Shown here piece by piece: positions 10,745-22,470 of a stretch of DNA of 64,000 bases. The DNA comes from Sphagnum magellanicum (taxonomy: Eukaryota > Streptophyta > Sphagnopsida > Sphagnales > Sphagnaceae): the NCBI GenBank assembly GCA_021904315.1, contig CM038926.1, positions 1,334,718 through 1,398,717 of the forward strand, written 5' to 3'. Every line of letters starts with the position of its first letter. Positions within the stretch are counted from its first letter, which is position 1. Under the pieces are notes generated by a model. That model was given only the letters and a program-made list of their open reading frames with translations. It ran no database searches and was not told the origin of the DNA. The translations under genes were made by a program, and so were the position numbers.

Positions 10745-13330
10745 ATGAATGAAAGCGCCTTATAGAAGTTATGATGAGAAGCAAGGGATAGAGAACTTGA
10801 GATAAAAGTTGAAGCTTTTAGAAGAAAGTAGATAAAGAGGGAGAGAACGAAACATGTTAGATTAATTGGAGCAATCTATGTAGAATTGTTAGTTTTGCAT
10901 GCACCTATAGCAAAAGAGACTAAATTTTTTTAGCAAGAGCAAAGAAGTAGGGAATTATAAGAGGAATTAAAAACAACCCTTAACTTTCTTAGGGAAACCA
11001 TTACTTCTACAACAACACCAGCACCACAAATCACTAATATTTCAAACTTAGAAGATGAGGTAGAAATTTTACTTCAACATGTTGTTGGGGAATAACCAGG
11101 TCCTGTATCAAGACTTGTGGAAGAGGAGGAGTTGTAACAACCTGTTGTTGAAAAACTATTAGAACAAATTTCTGCACCAAGACCTATGGAAGAAGAGGAG
11201 TTGCAACAACTTATGAGTAAGGACAATGGAGAAGAGTTTATCCAAGAACTTTTTGAAGAAGAACATGCTTACAATATTATGCTTCAATCCTTGAGATCAA
11301 GAACCAAACCCATGATGAAGCAAAAAGGCAAAGCGCTTGTAGAAGAACATGTTGAAAAACTTGTTAAGAAAAAACCAATGTCCAAGTCGAAGGAGAGCTA
11401 GAAAATGTTACAGTAGATGAAGATGGACTCCAAAGAACTCAAATGGGCTAGATGAGTCAATTTAGAAGGCATGTTCAACCTGTAGTGGACTACGCCAAGA
11501 GAGGACCTATTACAAGATTTTTCACAAACTTGGGAAGCAACGGAGGATGGAAGAATTCAAGGGCAAGTACATGGTCAAGAAATTCTCATTGATCAAGTAT
11601 TTATTCATGAACAACTTGGAATTTCCAAAGAAGGAGTAGTAGATGTTGCAAATGCAACTTTTGAAGAAGCCAAAATTGCCTTGAAGAGGATTGTAGGTCC
11701 ACATGCTTTCGTTGAAAATGAACAATGGAATGTAATACACATGAAAGAAGAATTTCATGCAAGATTTGTAGTTATTTTGCAAATTCTTCATCAAAGAGAA
11801 TGATTAGTTTATTTTAACAATCAAATTTACTTTTGACTTAATTAACAAGGGGCAACTTGTTAATTGGCATTCCATAGTGTTGACCCAATTACTAGTTGAA
11901 TTAACTCGCTGGACAGAACGTGAAAAGAAGGTAGCAACTAACCTAATTTCTAATAAAACTAAGGCACATAATTGTTTTTCAAAACTTATCCTAGATATTT
12001 TGTTTAAGAAGTGGTTCCCTTTATCTGAGGTGCCTTAACCGATAACAATAACCCTAGAGGAACCTATGTCACTAGCTAGCCAAAAATGACAAGTTGCGCA
12101 ATAGCGATAGGTTTCACTTGAACCTATTACAAGGGAGTAATTATTGAACGAGAAAAGACCAACACGTTCAATTATTACATAGCCTTTACCAACATGTCAA
12201 TTCCATCGACTGAAAACATGTATAGAACCACCTACACCAAGGGATAGTTTAAGCCCTAAACTTGTTACCTCGCCACCAAGAAAGAAGTCTAAGATTACTT
12301 TCAAATCATCGATTGTTGATTCAAAAGAGGATGAGGAACAAACCTATTCAAATGAGATTGGAGGTGGAGGAGGAGGGGAGATTTATGCAACAACTACATA
12401 AGGCATCATTGAAGAAGAACTTGAACCCAATCTGGAATAGGTAATTGACAACATCTAAGTTGAATTTGTTGTGTTTGTTAAACCTGTAATATCCATTATA
12501 GAACCTACACAACCTATAATTATAGCTACATAATCATCCCAACCTGTTAAACTTGTAGTTGAACCTATGCAAATGGAAAACCCACAATTTTTTAGATTCC
12601 ATCTTATTCTAGTTTCGAATCATTCCACATTACACCTGAGATAGATTAGTATGTTTTTAGAACAAGTCATTCAAAATGCCACAACATGGTCAAAGACATT
12701 GCAAGAATTTTCAAACCTTAGAGTTGAGTTTGAGCAAATTAAAGCAAACTTGTTTGAGACCCACAACAGCCTGTAAACCTATAGCTTAGAGCTAAAGACA
12801 ATGCTAAAGACTTTCAAAAATCACGACAAAAAATTGGTCACAATTAAAGGGCAAATGAATAGGGTCCAACATGAAAACTAGAACCTATCCAATAAGTTAA
12901 AAGAGGCATAATAGGTTGTTAGGAAAATAGAGAACTTGCAACAAAAATATGTTGAGCTCAACTAGAAAACCCACAACGATTTGAGGCATCTCCAAGCTGA
13001 TTTAGAGCGAATGACACGAGACTGAGCCAAAATGGAAGAATCTAGTTTTGAACAACAAGGTGTCACAACCAGTTTGGAACAAACTTGTCAAAACCTCAGA
13101 GAGGAATAAGTAGCTATCCACATATAATTTGAAAGGGAAAAACAAAGTTTGATTGCCCAAATCTAGGACTAGAAAGGTCAGTATGAGGCAATTAAGGTCG
13201 AATTGAGCAAACCTAGCCCCATTTTACTTAGGATGAACAACATGTTGAAGGAGTTTGAAGAACTATTATTGGACAATAACTCAAAGTGTAGAACCAAGCC
13301 TTAAGAGACATAAATCCCAAGTGGAAGGAA
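10745..13330 (+). pseudogene. Accessory ORF of family-1 copy A, unknown protein with coiled coil
   Basis: This is a long coding relic after integrase and before the 3' LTR, shared with copy B (57897-61335). It has four readable parts. The first is a charged N-terminal segment with EELEEELK and EEEELQQL runs (to about 11400). The second is a compact segment (about 11620-12030) with words such as ISKEGVVD, GPHAFVENEQWNVIHMKEEF and LFKKWFPLSEVP. The third is a basic patch PPRKKSKITF near 12270, followed by acid- and glycine-rich sequence. The fourth is a heptad-rich coiled coil (12650-13290) with LEQTCQNLREE and LQADLERM. About a dozen or more stops interrupt it, most of them TAG/TAA for Gln codons. 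It is not gag, pol or a recognised envelope protein. An env-like, second structural or captured host protein is possible; I assign no function. Confidence 0.6.
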
Positions 13331-14470
13331 TGGTGGCATATTATTCAAGATTTCACGAAGGAACAATTTAGGACAATATGGAACTAGCTTGCTTTGATGA
13401 ACAAAGTTACCAACTTGAACTATGTTAAGGGATTAGTTACTGGTGGTAATAGTTAGTTAGTATATTTTTATTTATTTAGTTATTGTTTTAAGAATTACTA
13501 GCTAGATTACATAATTTTTATCATTTTTTGAATTTGAATAGAATGTAGGACTGTTTTTATTTTTGAATATTTTTGGAAAAGAGAAGGAAATAAAAAATAT
13601 GATAAAACATTGAGTGATAAATGGAGCATGAAAAAAAAAACACTTTGATTTGTGGAAAGTTTTACTTTCATAGCCATAATAAATTTTTTTTTAATGTTTT
13701 GTTATCATACTTTCATTGCTATATTTTAATTCTGAAATTAGATATGAATAGATCTGAATGAGCATATTTATTTGATATTAGTTTTATGACATGTTTAGTT
13801 CAGATTTAGATCAAATTATAGGATTAAAGATTTTGTATTTACCAATCTACATGCATATTGAACCACTTTTCCTAATTTCAAATACCCTTGAATTTCATAT
13901 TTCTAGAAATTGGAACCAGTAGCAGAGTTCTAGCAATGCCATCAATGGTACAACTTGTTGCCATTACCAAACCAATTAGTCCATTAAGAGGTGGAACAAG
14001 TTTTAAAATCATACCCTTATCTGTTCAGACTTTTATTATACATGTTCTTGTTGTTATTGTTGTTAATGAACTTGTGAGAGGTAGTGAAAGATGTGATAAT
14101 GAATAGATTGAACATGTTAATCTTTCATTCACCATTTTAAATAATAGAATAAATTTTTTAGAATTCTTATATGTTAGTTTACCTTTGACCCCACACTAGA
14201 TAGGTATAGGTCAAGAGATTATTCTAATCTCAAATACCCCACATGCCTTGAAGGTATTCACGACACCCATAACAACCTTGAAAAATACACCTAAATGATA
14301 GAAGATTATAGCACCAACAAGTTGTCAAATTTTGAGCGAAACTAAACATGTGGAAGAAACATGTATTGAACTTGTCGAAAGAACCATCAATCAACCGGTT
14401 GCAAAAGACAAAGCTAACTTAAGACTTTGAGCTAGCATTTCAAGGATGAAATGTAGTTTTCAAGGTTGGA
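13331..14470 (+). other. 3' region of family-1 copy A with a possible intron and last exon
   Basis: Bases 13440-13880 are AT-rich and noncoding. A GTAATAG at about 13442 and a TTTCTAG at about 13908 could be splice donor and acceptor. After the acceptor a frame of about 70 codons (to 14106) and then interrupted frames carry proline-, serine- and threonine-rich sequence (such as TKPISPLRGGTSF) almost up to the LTR. The lesions again look like C-to-T changes. Copy B is not available for comparison here, because an LTR cuts it at 61340. Confidence 0.35.
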
Positions 14471-15050
14471 TAATGTTACCCAATTTTAGCAACAAGTGAC
14501 TTAATAGGTTGAAAATGTAAGTAGGAAGTTAAACCTAACAAGTTATCTAACCTAACTTGTAGTGTTGACCTAACTAGTTACTAAACATGGTAGGTAATGT
14601 TATACTGGGTTAAGAAAACAAGTTGATAGGTTAGTCAATAGGTAGTCTGCAAAATATGTACTTGGTAGAACAAGTAGTTAAACATGGTGTAGTTGTTTGA
14701 AATTTTAGATTATTAATCTAGGTATTGGCTAATGATTGTTTATAGTGGTCAATTACAATTATTGTATTTTGAAAAGACTAATATAAGACTAGGAGGACAA
14801 ACTTGTTTAAGGATTTTTGGATTTCATTTTTGTGTTTGTGTTTCATTATTCATTTATGGAACATGGATCAATTTTCTTTTAGCCAACTTTCTTCAAGCTT
14901 CTAGTAATGTGTGTACATGTTAATTAGAAAATTTCTAGTTAGTTTTTGTTTATTTAATTGTTTACATGTACCTATTGTTGTAAAAAAAACATGTTGCTAA
15001 AGAATTTAGAAATAGAAAAACCTTAATGGGAATAGAAAAAGCCATTAACA
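14471..15050 (+). repeat. 3' LTR of family-1 copy A
   Basis: About 580 bases match 47759-48293. Both contain gttaccca...gat/ttt...caagtgactta near the start, then tagttaaacatg, a gttgtttgaaattt segment, attggctaatgattg, and end in aaccttaatgggaatagaaa and ttaaca. The start is TAATGTTACCC here and TGATGTTACCC in the other copy, so the family LTR begins with TG and ends with CA. It lies directly after the copy A internal region, so it is its 3' LTR. Confidence 0.8.
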
Positions 15051-16440
15051 ATATTGATCTTAAATCATATGTTTTTCAATTTACAATCATTATGTATTAC
15101 ATTTAGGCTTTGAAAACATTGAGATCCTTTTGTGCATGTTATAATTTATGCATCATTCAATTCAAATGTGCATTTGTGTTTCACCTTTTCATTCAACAAC
15201 TACAATTTAAATTTAATGGCCTATTCAATAATACGTTATTTATCTTTTGAAAGATTATAATTAAAATCCACAATTACAATTTGTAAATCTTAAGTATCAA
15301 GATTTGGGTTGATATGAAACTAACATGTTTTGGTTTATTTTAAACTAATAAATCATAACATATATCCATACATTCTTTCATATATAATTATTTACTTGTA
15401 CTTTTAATTTTCAATACAAATCAACAAAATTTAATTTGCAAGCACAATAAAAACAAAATCATTGTCAAAAATTTCCTATAAATTAACCATTCAACATATA
15501 CATAATGGATCATATTAATATTTTTTATTTTGATAGTTTTAGATTAAATTGATAGCAATTTTTTTTTATCAAATTCCTCCCCAATGAATATATATATATA
15601 TCCTAAGATTATATATCATGCAACTTTGATAAATGGAAGATATCAAACTTGAAAAAAAAAAATTTTTAAATTGAAAAAAATATTCATTACAAAAATCCTC
15701 AACAAATCATGGAAAGAAATTATACAAATTATAGATAACACAATTAAATGGTTGACATTTTGCTTAGCAAAAAATAAAGTCAAAATGAAACCTAACATAT
15801 TATTCAAAAAATATATATTATTATGTTCACAAAACCATTTAATCGTTGTCACTTGTAGTGCAAAAGTAATGTGAAGCCCAAGTTAGTATTACACATAAAA
15901 AGAATGATATTCCAAATTCTAAAAATAAATTCTTCACTTGAATCACTTTCAACCCTCTTACATCGTTTAACCTTCAAAAATGTCAACATGATTTTAAAAA
16001 TCACATCACTAACACATAAAACATTACCAATTTATTTTCTTTGTATTTTTTGGTGCCTTTTTTGCCCAAATATGAGAAACTTCTACAAGCTAGAAGGTAT
16101 TCACTAGGCTGGAAAGGAAACTTCCACAAGTCAAAAATTGCTTGCTAGGTTGTTATTTTAATTTGAAATTCATTTTGTCCTTTTTGATTTTAAGTCATTT
16201 TTAAAAAATTAATTTTTTAAATTAGCTTTAATTGATTTCATTTTAATTTTCTTTAATTTTCCACCTTATATGATTAATTAAAAATAACTTCTATAAATCT
16301 ATATTATTTTAATTTCTTTCTCAACACAAAGAAAAAAAAAGTGACAAATTGCACAACATAGATAAAAAAATAACAAAAACAATGAAACATATCAAGAATG
16401 ATGTCATTGCTAATAACTATGGCATAGAATAATCAGTGAT
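15051..16440. other. AT-rich DNA without a recognisable gene
   Basis: Long A and T runs, a short TA microsatellite near 15590, and only short frames made of Asn, Lys, Ile and Phe codons. Nothing supports a gene or a complete transposon. Confidence 0.5.
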
Positions 16441-17500
16441 GTAGGAGTAGTTGTAATGCACGAACAACTGTAATGTTAAAAAAACTACATTTTGATAGAA
16501 GCCATGGAGATCGCAATGAAGTTCAAACACCTCAAGACCGGTGTACAAGTTTGCTTTCGACTAAAGTAGGAGATGGGATTGGCTTTCAGCAAAAACAAGA
16601 AATGAATGATGGCAACGAAACTTTACTTTTGATAGTAAAAGCAAGATGCACGACTACCATAGGATGATGGCGAAAAAAAATTGAGGTCTTTCTGTATGTG
16701 AAGCTTTTAGTACAATACAACAATGAAGCAAACCTAATCGAACCAAAAAACATGATGAACGCAAGATGAATAATAGTATAGTTGTAGTTTGATGAACCTT
16801 GATCACACCAAAAAAACAAGAACAATTAGTGATGAAACAATAGTCGCAACCTGAAAAAAAGACTTAATGATGTAGCAGCAAGTGCAATTAAATAACACCA
16901 CCGGTAATGTGATGAAGTAGAAATAACAATCGTAGTCGAATGAAAAACAACGTCGCGTGATCCAACAATACCATTCACAATATCATGGCATTGCAACAAC
17001 AATAGTGCAATGAAAAAAATAGGAACAAGGCGATAAACCATATCATGGCATTGCAATAGCAACAATGCAATGAAACAACAATAGGAACAAGGTAATGAAA
17101 TAGAAACAACTTGTTTGCATCTTATGAGTGTAATTTAAACTCGACTCCTTAGCAATGAAGCAACACTTACAACGACAAGAAAAAACTCATGAAGACTCAA
17201 ATGAATTGTAACTAACAAATATATTTCCTACCTCAACCTAACACCATCGCAACTTAAGTTTGCTTTCGGCAAAAGCAAGAAGCAAATGATGGCATCGAGA
17301 CTTCCACTTTTGACAAAAAATGCAAGATGCATGACTGCTGTTTGATGATGCCCTAAAAAAATCAGACGGCGCTATACATAGGTGAAGGTCCTACTACCAG
17401 GACCTTCTCATATACAAAGATGTCAGTTGTCACGATATTCATTATAAATATCAATTCCAAAATATGGAAAATAAAATAAGGTTTACGCTGCCAGAACCTT
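16441..17500. repeat. Short tandem and dispersed repeats
   Basis: A tandem duplication of roughly 66 bases is visible: atatcatggcattgcaa with its flanks occurs at about 16979 and again at about 17040, each followed by aataggaacaagg. A second dispersed pair is formed by 16580-16660 and 17262-17345, sharing gctttc(a/g)gcaaaa(a/g)caagaa, gatggca and gcaagatgca. The pair suggests two fragments of one interspersed repeat. No gene is seen. Confidence 0.6.
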
Positions 17501-17965
17501 ATTCATATACCAAAGAGTACAAAACATTAAAAATCCAAAACTAACTCAAACAGAATCGAAAAATTTGTGAACCCTAACAAGATTTTTTCTAGATGCCATA
17601 TTTACCCTTACATAAAGTAAAACATTAAAAAACGCTTTCATAATTTTATCCCCGCCAGGTAAAAAGTGGACCTTCCTAGCTCATCTCACAGCCATGTTTT
17701 CTTGAACAACGCTCTTCTTCCCTGCTTCTCGAGAACCTCCGGAAAGGAGAATTGTGCGCGGAGGTACAAGTCCTTTCCGAAAATGCGTAACCTATATTTA
17801 TAGACCCCGTCGAGATCTCGAGGAATAAATCCGATGCTCTTGTGAGAGGATTGCACAGACAAGAGACACTTTATTGTGAGACTTTTCGGCACAGCCAGTC
17901 AGAAGCTTTGTCTGTTGCTTGCAGCAGATCTGAAGCTCTCTGGGAAGTAATCCGGGATTGCTCAC

Positions 17966-18242
17966 GTGACCAGAGTCGGAGGAGGCTTTTTTTCGTCATC
18001 TGGGGGAGAGGAATCCGCTTGTAGAGTTTGCCAACTTGCTGCTGTTGCGTTGTTGACGAGAGTGACGAGTTTGAGGACAGAGAGAGACGGAGCTTTGGAG
18101 GGCTTGATGTTGGCATTCAAACTGTCTCCTCTCCAAATGAGCGACACGGAGGAGGATCTCACGCTGTTGGCTAAAGAAAGGGACTCGAAATTTTGTGGTA
18201 GGCGCGTTGACAGCAGCACTTGAAGATGTAGAGAGAAGATAT
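17966..18242 (+). pseudogene. Possible coiled-coil exon of unknown gene, with a frame break
   Basis: This stretch is richer in GC than its surroundings and reads as a leucine-rich, heptad-like segment: VALLTRVTSLRTERD, then LMLAFKL, then EEDLTLLAKERDS. Shifting by one base near 18190 lets it continue as FVVGALTAALEDVERRY, and the last codon abuts a consensus donor GTAAGT at 18243. That fits an exon end with one indel upstream. I do not recognise the protein. It lies 300 bases before the SPT2-like exons on the same strand and might be an unrelated gene remnant or a diverged 5' exon. Alternatively the whole 17.7-18.45 kb block is promoter and leader sequence. Confidence 0.3.
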
Positions 18243-18547
18243 GTAAGTATCTCCTTTTCTTCTGCCAAATTGGAGTGTTGTCTCTGGACTCGGTGCTTTC
18301 TACGTGATGAAGCTCTGCAAAGTTTTTGCCGAGAATGTGTTTTCCGGGCCGGCATTCGTTCACGCTTTGTAGCTCAGCCATGGAGCAGCCCTGCTCGTGT
18401 GGACATTTTGTTATCTGTGTATAGGAAGTGCAACCGTTTGTCTGAAAGGTAGGTTTCGGAGGCTGTGTGGTGCAGGAACATCTCCCTTACAATCGCGCCT
18501 ACCCTTGTTTGTCCAATAAAGCCCAAGAAAAGCAGGCCCGGAGGTAG

Positions 18548-21500
18548 AGCAGTACTAGTAGAAGGGAGTCTTTTAAGGTTTCCGAGGATGTAAGTCGCGA
18601 GAGGCTGGAGTATCTGGAAAGAAGGCAACAGCTTAAGGAACTTGAGCGCCAAAAGTTGAAAGGTAACGTTGGGAGTCGAACACAGAATCCTGCTGTGTGG
18701 AATGCACAAGATCATGGGAACGCACACCTTCAAAGAACCACAGGTGATCCTTTGATGAGCAGGTTCTCCTGGGTACTGCAATGAAAATCAGGTCTGAATT
18801 TGGCTCCTTGAATCTATACCGGATGCAAAAGTGAATTGTGATGATGAGGGAATGTAAGAAACCAAGCACTTTCAGATCCTAGGATTGATGCTGGGCACTG
18901 ATCGGAAGAGCTGTTTGAAGCTCAGCATGGGCCTGATTTCATCGTGGCATTTTGTGCAGCTTTGGTTTCTTCTTTGAACCCTCAGAGCCCACAATGGCAA
19001 AACATATCATTGGTGAAGCAGCTGTGAGGGAGATTACTGTGATGGTTGCAGCTCGAGCAGCAGCCAAGCAAGCTCAGGTCTGCCCTTATTCATTCTCTCG
19101 CACAATGTTCACTCTTACATGTGTCTACACACCACATATCAACTCAGGCCTTGTCAATAAATGCTCCTGTTTCGGCATTCATGATGTTGCTGTTAGACAT
19201 CTGTACAGTTCTGTGGCTAGTTTGAATGAGTATCTGCAAGACATTCGAGTAACTGAAGATGTTGTAGTCTCTGTAGTGGTGCATTCATGATGTTGTTCAA
19301 TCTTCAGTCCAAGTAGGTGATGCCCTGGGCGTTGTACCCTTCTCACCATTTGTGCAGTGGACTGTTATTTACCATATACATCAACATGTTTGTATAACAG
19401 ATTCATACCATGGCTGTCATGATGGCTGTTGTGATGATTAGTTACAATGGAAGTCACTTGTAATGCGCTCACTTGTCCCTAAGCAAAGATTTGAATCTGT
19501 CTAATTCAGCTGAGGATGATGTGACAGGTGCATGTGTATGTTAACTCCAGATGGCCTAATGTGTGAACTGACCAAAATGCACCCAAGAAGTTGTCTGCAT
19601 CATGTCTAGACCAAGCTCCAAATCATCCAGTGCAGTGGCCCAGAAATCTGGAGTTAACTAGGTCCCAAAGGCAGCAAAGCCTGTCAGTGAGGTAGGTCCA
19701 AAGACTTTATGTGTTACGGCAGCATTTTACTTCAGTGTGGTCATATTTGTGCAAGAGACACAGAGATACGGGTCTATGATTTTCTGCATTCTGGGAGCAC
19801 TGTCAGCGGAACGTAAGAGTACTTGCAAATCTTTTCCTCAGAAATCAGTGTGATTGCAAGGCAGAGCAATTATTCATCACTGACAACAATGACAACTAGA
19901 CACAAGCTGATAATGTGTGCATTTGTTTTTCAGGCTTTGTTGAAAGTGAAGAGGCTCAAAGACACTCATGATTACTCATTGATGTTCAATACTCCTCAGG
20001 AAGCCCGAGTGAAGGAGCCCTTGACAACATCAAAGTCTGGTGAGTCCTCTGGCAGGGTTAGGTGCAACTGCAACTTGTGTTTAGCTGAAACTGTGCAGGT
20101 TTTTTTGTTCTTCTTGCTCTTGCATGATTGCTATGTGAGATACCTGCAATGTTTATAGCCACCCTGAGTTATATAATTCTGGCACATGGTGTTTCTGTGT
20201 GTTTGATGGGATGGAGAGAAACAAATTTGCATCATCATAGTGAAGATTTCTTCAGCTTATACTCTCGTGCAGCTGTCGTAGTATTGACATGGTTCATGGG
20301 CAATCAGAATATGATAGATGTGATCTTAACTTTGTGTTTGCTGCAGCAATGGAGTCAAGGGAGGAACATCCAAAGCAGTCGAAATCTGATTCTAAAAGGT
20401 TAGAGCCTGTTAGGGATGGTTGTCCTTTGTCCAAAACCATCAAGAATGTTAGTGCTTCTGTATTAAAAATAACCTCATCACCAAGACTGCCTCAGCAAAG
20501 TCAAGCTTGGCAATAACTTGCAACAGGAAAGGTCAAAGCCTGATCCAATATTAAAGTTGCCTCTATCCCAAAACTTTTTCTACAAAATGCGAAAGCAGGC
20601 CATTCTTGTGAACTTCCTGTCCGAGACAGATTGAAGAGACCAGAGTCATCTAAGAGGCCCCCAAAGCCTCCACCAAGCCAAGTTACCTCTGGTTCTGGTC
20701 AACAAAAATTTGTAGAAGGCAAGGAGCAGCTAGAATTGGCCCTGTAGATATAAATGGTTTCAAAAGGAATGGAGTAATCATCCAAAATATCTGCCCCTGA
20801 GCAAGCTCTTGGTGTTCAGAAAAAGGGCACAAACACAACTCTGTTGAGTAAACTTTGTCCAGGCTCCACAGCTGATTTCAGGTAGCATTTTATACATCAC
20901 AAACATGTCTGTATCTGTTGATCTGTGTGCTTTGGATGTACACTTGTTCTTTTCTCTGCAGTCGGTTTCTCTATGTTTTGTCTTCCTTTTCTGTATGTCT
21001 GTTTTGTTTTTTCCCCTTAAGTCTTTTCTTTTTATGTTTCTCCTTGTGTTGTTTTTGTTGCTATCCTGTACCATGGCTGAGTCTTTCTGTTGCTTCTGGA
21101 CTTGCAACAGAAACCCAGTATGGAGGTTAGTGTTTACACTGGCCTATTACTCACTGTAGGGAGCTGATGAAGTCAGTGGGGAAGTTGTGATAGAGAAGTC
21201 ACTATCATATATGTCACTGCTGATTATCCCTGAAAAGGTGAGAGACTATCACTGTTATTGATGCGGCAAATGATTATTTTATGTTTTGTCTTTGTTGTAT
21301 TCTCCTTTGTTCACATTTTTGTAAGTCCTTCTCTGGGAGTCTTGACTTAAAGAAGTTTGAACCTTGTTCTGGCTTTCTTAATTGTGAGTATGGAGATTTC
21401 TCAATTCGCACTAGAGATATTGTTCTTACACTTGTTTTGGTCTGACTCCAATAGCAAATGGTACATGGTTTTGATGCTACAAAATTTCTGGGTCTCCAGT

Positions 21501-21935
21501 TTCTCTCACCCCTGATCACTGATATCCATGGTTACAGTGGTGTATCTAGCATGATATGGGAGATGTTCCAGTACAGCTCTTGATTTCCAGCTGTGATATT
21601 TCTATTGGAACATATTACAAAGAAATTTCTCTTTGCCTTGGCATGCTATGCACATGTGATTGCAGACTGTCGATGATGTGCTGAGTATAAAATTGGGGAT
21701 GATGAACAGGTACAATCCCAACAAGTATTGTGACATAGATGAGAAAGATGATCAGAATATGGAGGTTGGATTCAACACAGTATAGGCAGGGGAACACCAC
21801 AGGTATATTATATCCACTGTCACCTGCTGTCATGGTTGGGGCACGTCATAACCTGTCAGAAGAACAGTATGACTATTTGAAGCTGAAGAACAGGCAGAGT
21901 GAGTGAGGAGAGACAAGAAGTGCAAGGCAAGATAA
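18548..21935 (+). pseudogene. SPT2 chromatin-protein homologue, intron-bearing pseudogene
   Basis: SPT2 proteins are histone H3/H4 chaperones acting with transcription in the nucleus. Segments matching plant SPT2 lie in order. At 18548-18743 is a lysine/arginine-rich helix, ERLEYLERRQQLKELERQK. At 18960-19077 is GFFFEPSEPTMAKHII. At 19934-20039 is KVKRLKDTHDYS. From 20347 comes a Ser/Pro/Lys-rich linker. At about 21668-21790 is the conserved C-terminal block RYNPNKY with DEKDDQNMEVGF after it. At 21870-21935 is an acidic/basic tail, EEQAE then VRRDKKCKAR. Segments 2 to 4 sit between GT and AG sites in matching phase (CAG|gt at 19078, tttcag at 19933, G|gtgagt at 20040, ctgcag at 20346), so it is not a retrocopy. 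Lesions are a TAA near 20514 with a frame change, an in-frame TAG after the C-terminal block, and a frameshift and TGA in the tail. Histidines replace the expected Arg pair, consistent with CGC to CAC. Sequencing error is an alternative to decay. Confidence 0.6.
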
Positions 21936-22470
21936 GTCCAGAAGTTCCCCTCTCAAGATCTGCTAACAAAGTGGGTGGCTGCTGTAAATCTGATGCCTCC
22001 ACTCCAAATCTTTCTTGCAAAATCTGTGATTTTGACAAATCTGATCTGCATTGTCTACATTATCTTTGTGATAGTTCAAACCCCATAACCAGAACCTCAG
22101 ATAAACAATCCTGACTCAGAATATGAAGTATGTTGGAGCCTTCTAAAATTATTTCAATTTATTCTTGTCTCCTGAAGTTAGCCTTTCATCACAATGTCTG
22201 AACTTGGCTGGCTCAGCTTAATGGGTGAAGGAAACTCATAGCTCCCTGGGAGTTTTGAATTTTCTAGATATCAAGGTTAGAGACATGAAACACATTTCTT
22301 TTGCAGTTGCTATGAGTTTCTACCAGCAGGTTATAAGTTTGTCATGGTGTTTCTAGTGTCCATTAGCATTTTACCATGGCCCTAGCATTTGGCTTAGTTG
22401 AAAACAATAGCAGACCCAAAGTAGTAGTTCCTATAGGTGCTTAAAACTTGTATTACTCAAATTCATGGTA
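21936..22470. other. Intergenic DNA after the SPT2-like locus, no gene seen
   Basis: Balanced base composition resembling the introns upstream. No frame, motif or repeat supports a feature. It could hold the 3' untranslated region of the SPT2-like locus. Confidence 0.4.

Larger units (their letters stand above)
3979..14470 (+). mobile_element. Family-1 Ty3/gypsy retrotransposon, copy A internal region (decayed)
   Basis: The order is gag, CCHC knuckle, protease, reverse transcriptase, RNase H, integrase, then a long accessory ORF, then the 3' LTR at 14471. This integrase-last order is that of Ty3/gypsy. The same sequence with the same order forms copy B at 48294-61340, in the same orientation. 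The pol genes carry many stops, mostly TAA or TAG where CAA or CAG is expected, plus small indels, so the copy cannot be autonomous. The 5' LTR and the first roughly 400 bases of leader present in copy B are missing. Confidence 0.85.

Noticed and set aside
17962-18381. 139-codon minus-strand frame and its 119-codon neighbour
   Set aside because: They lie opposite the better-supported plus-strand coiled-coil segment, have no recognisable motif, and overlap each other in different frames. They are shadows of a GC-richer block.
20778-21159. Overlapping Phe/Leu/Cys-rich frames with apparent membrane segments
   Set aside because: They fall in an AT/T-rich intron-like stretch between the SPT2-like linker and its C-terminal block. 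Composition alone explains them.
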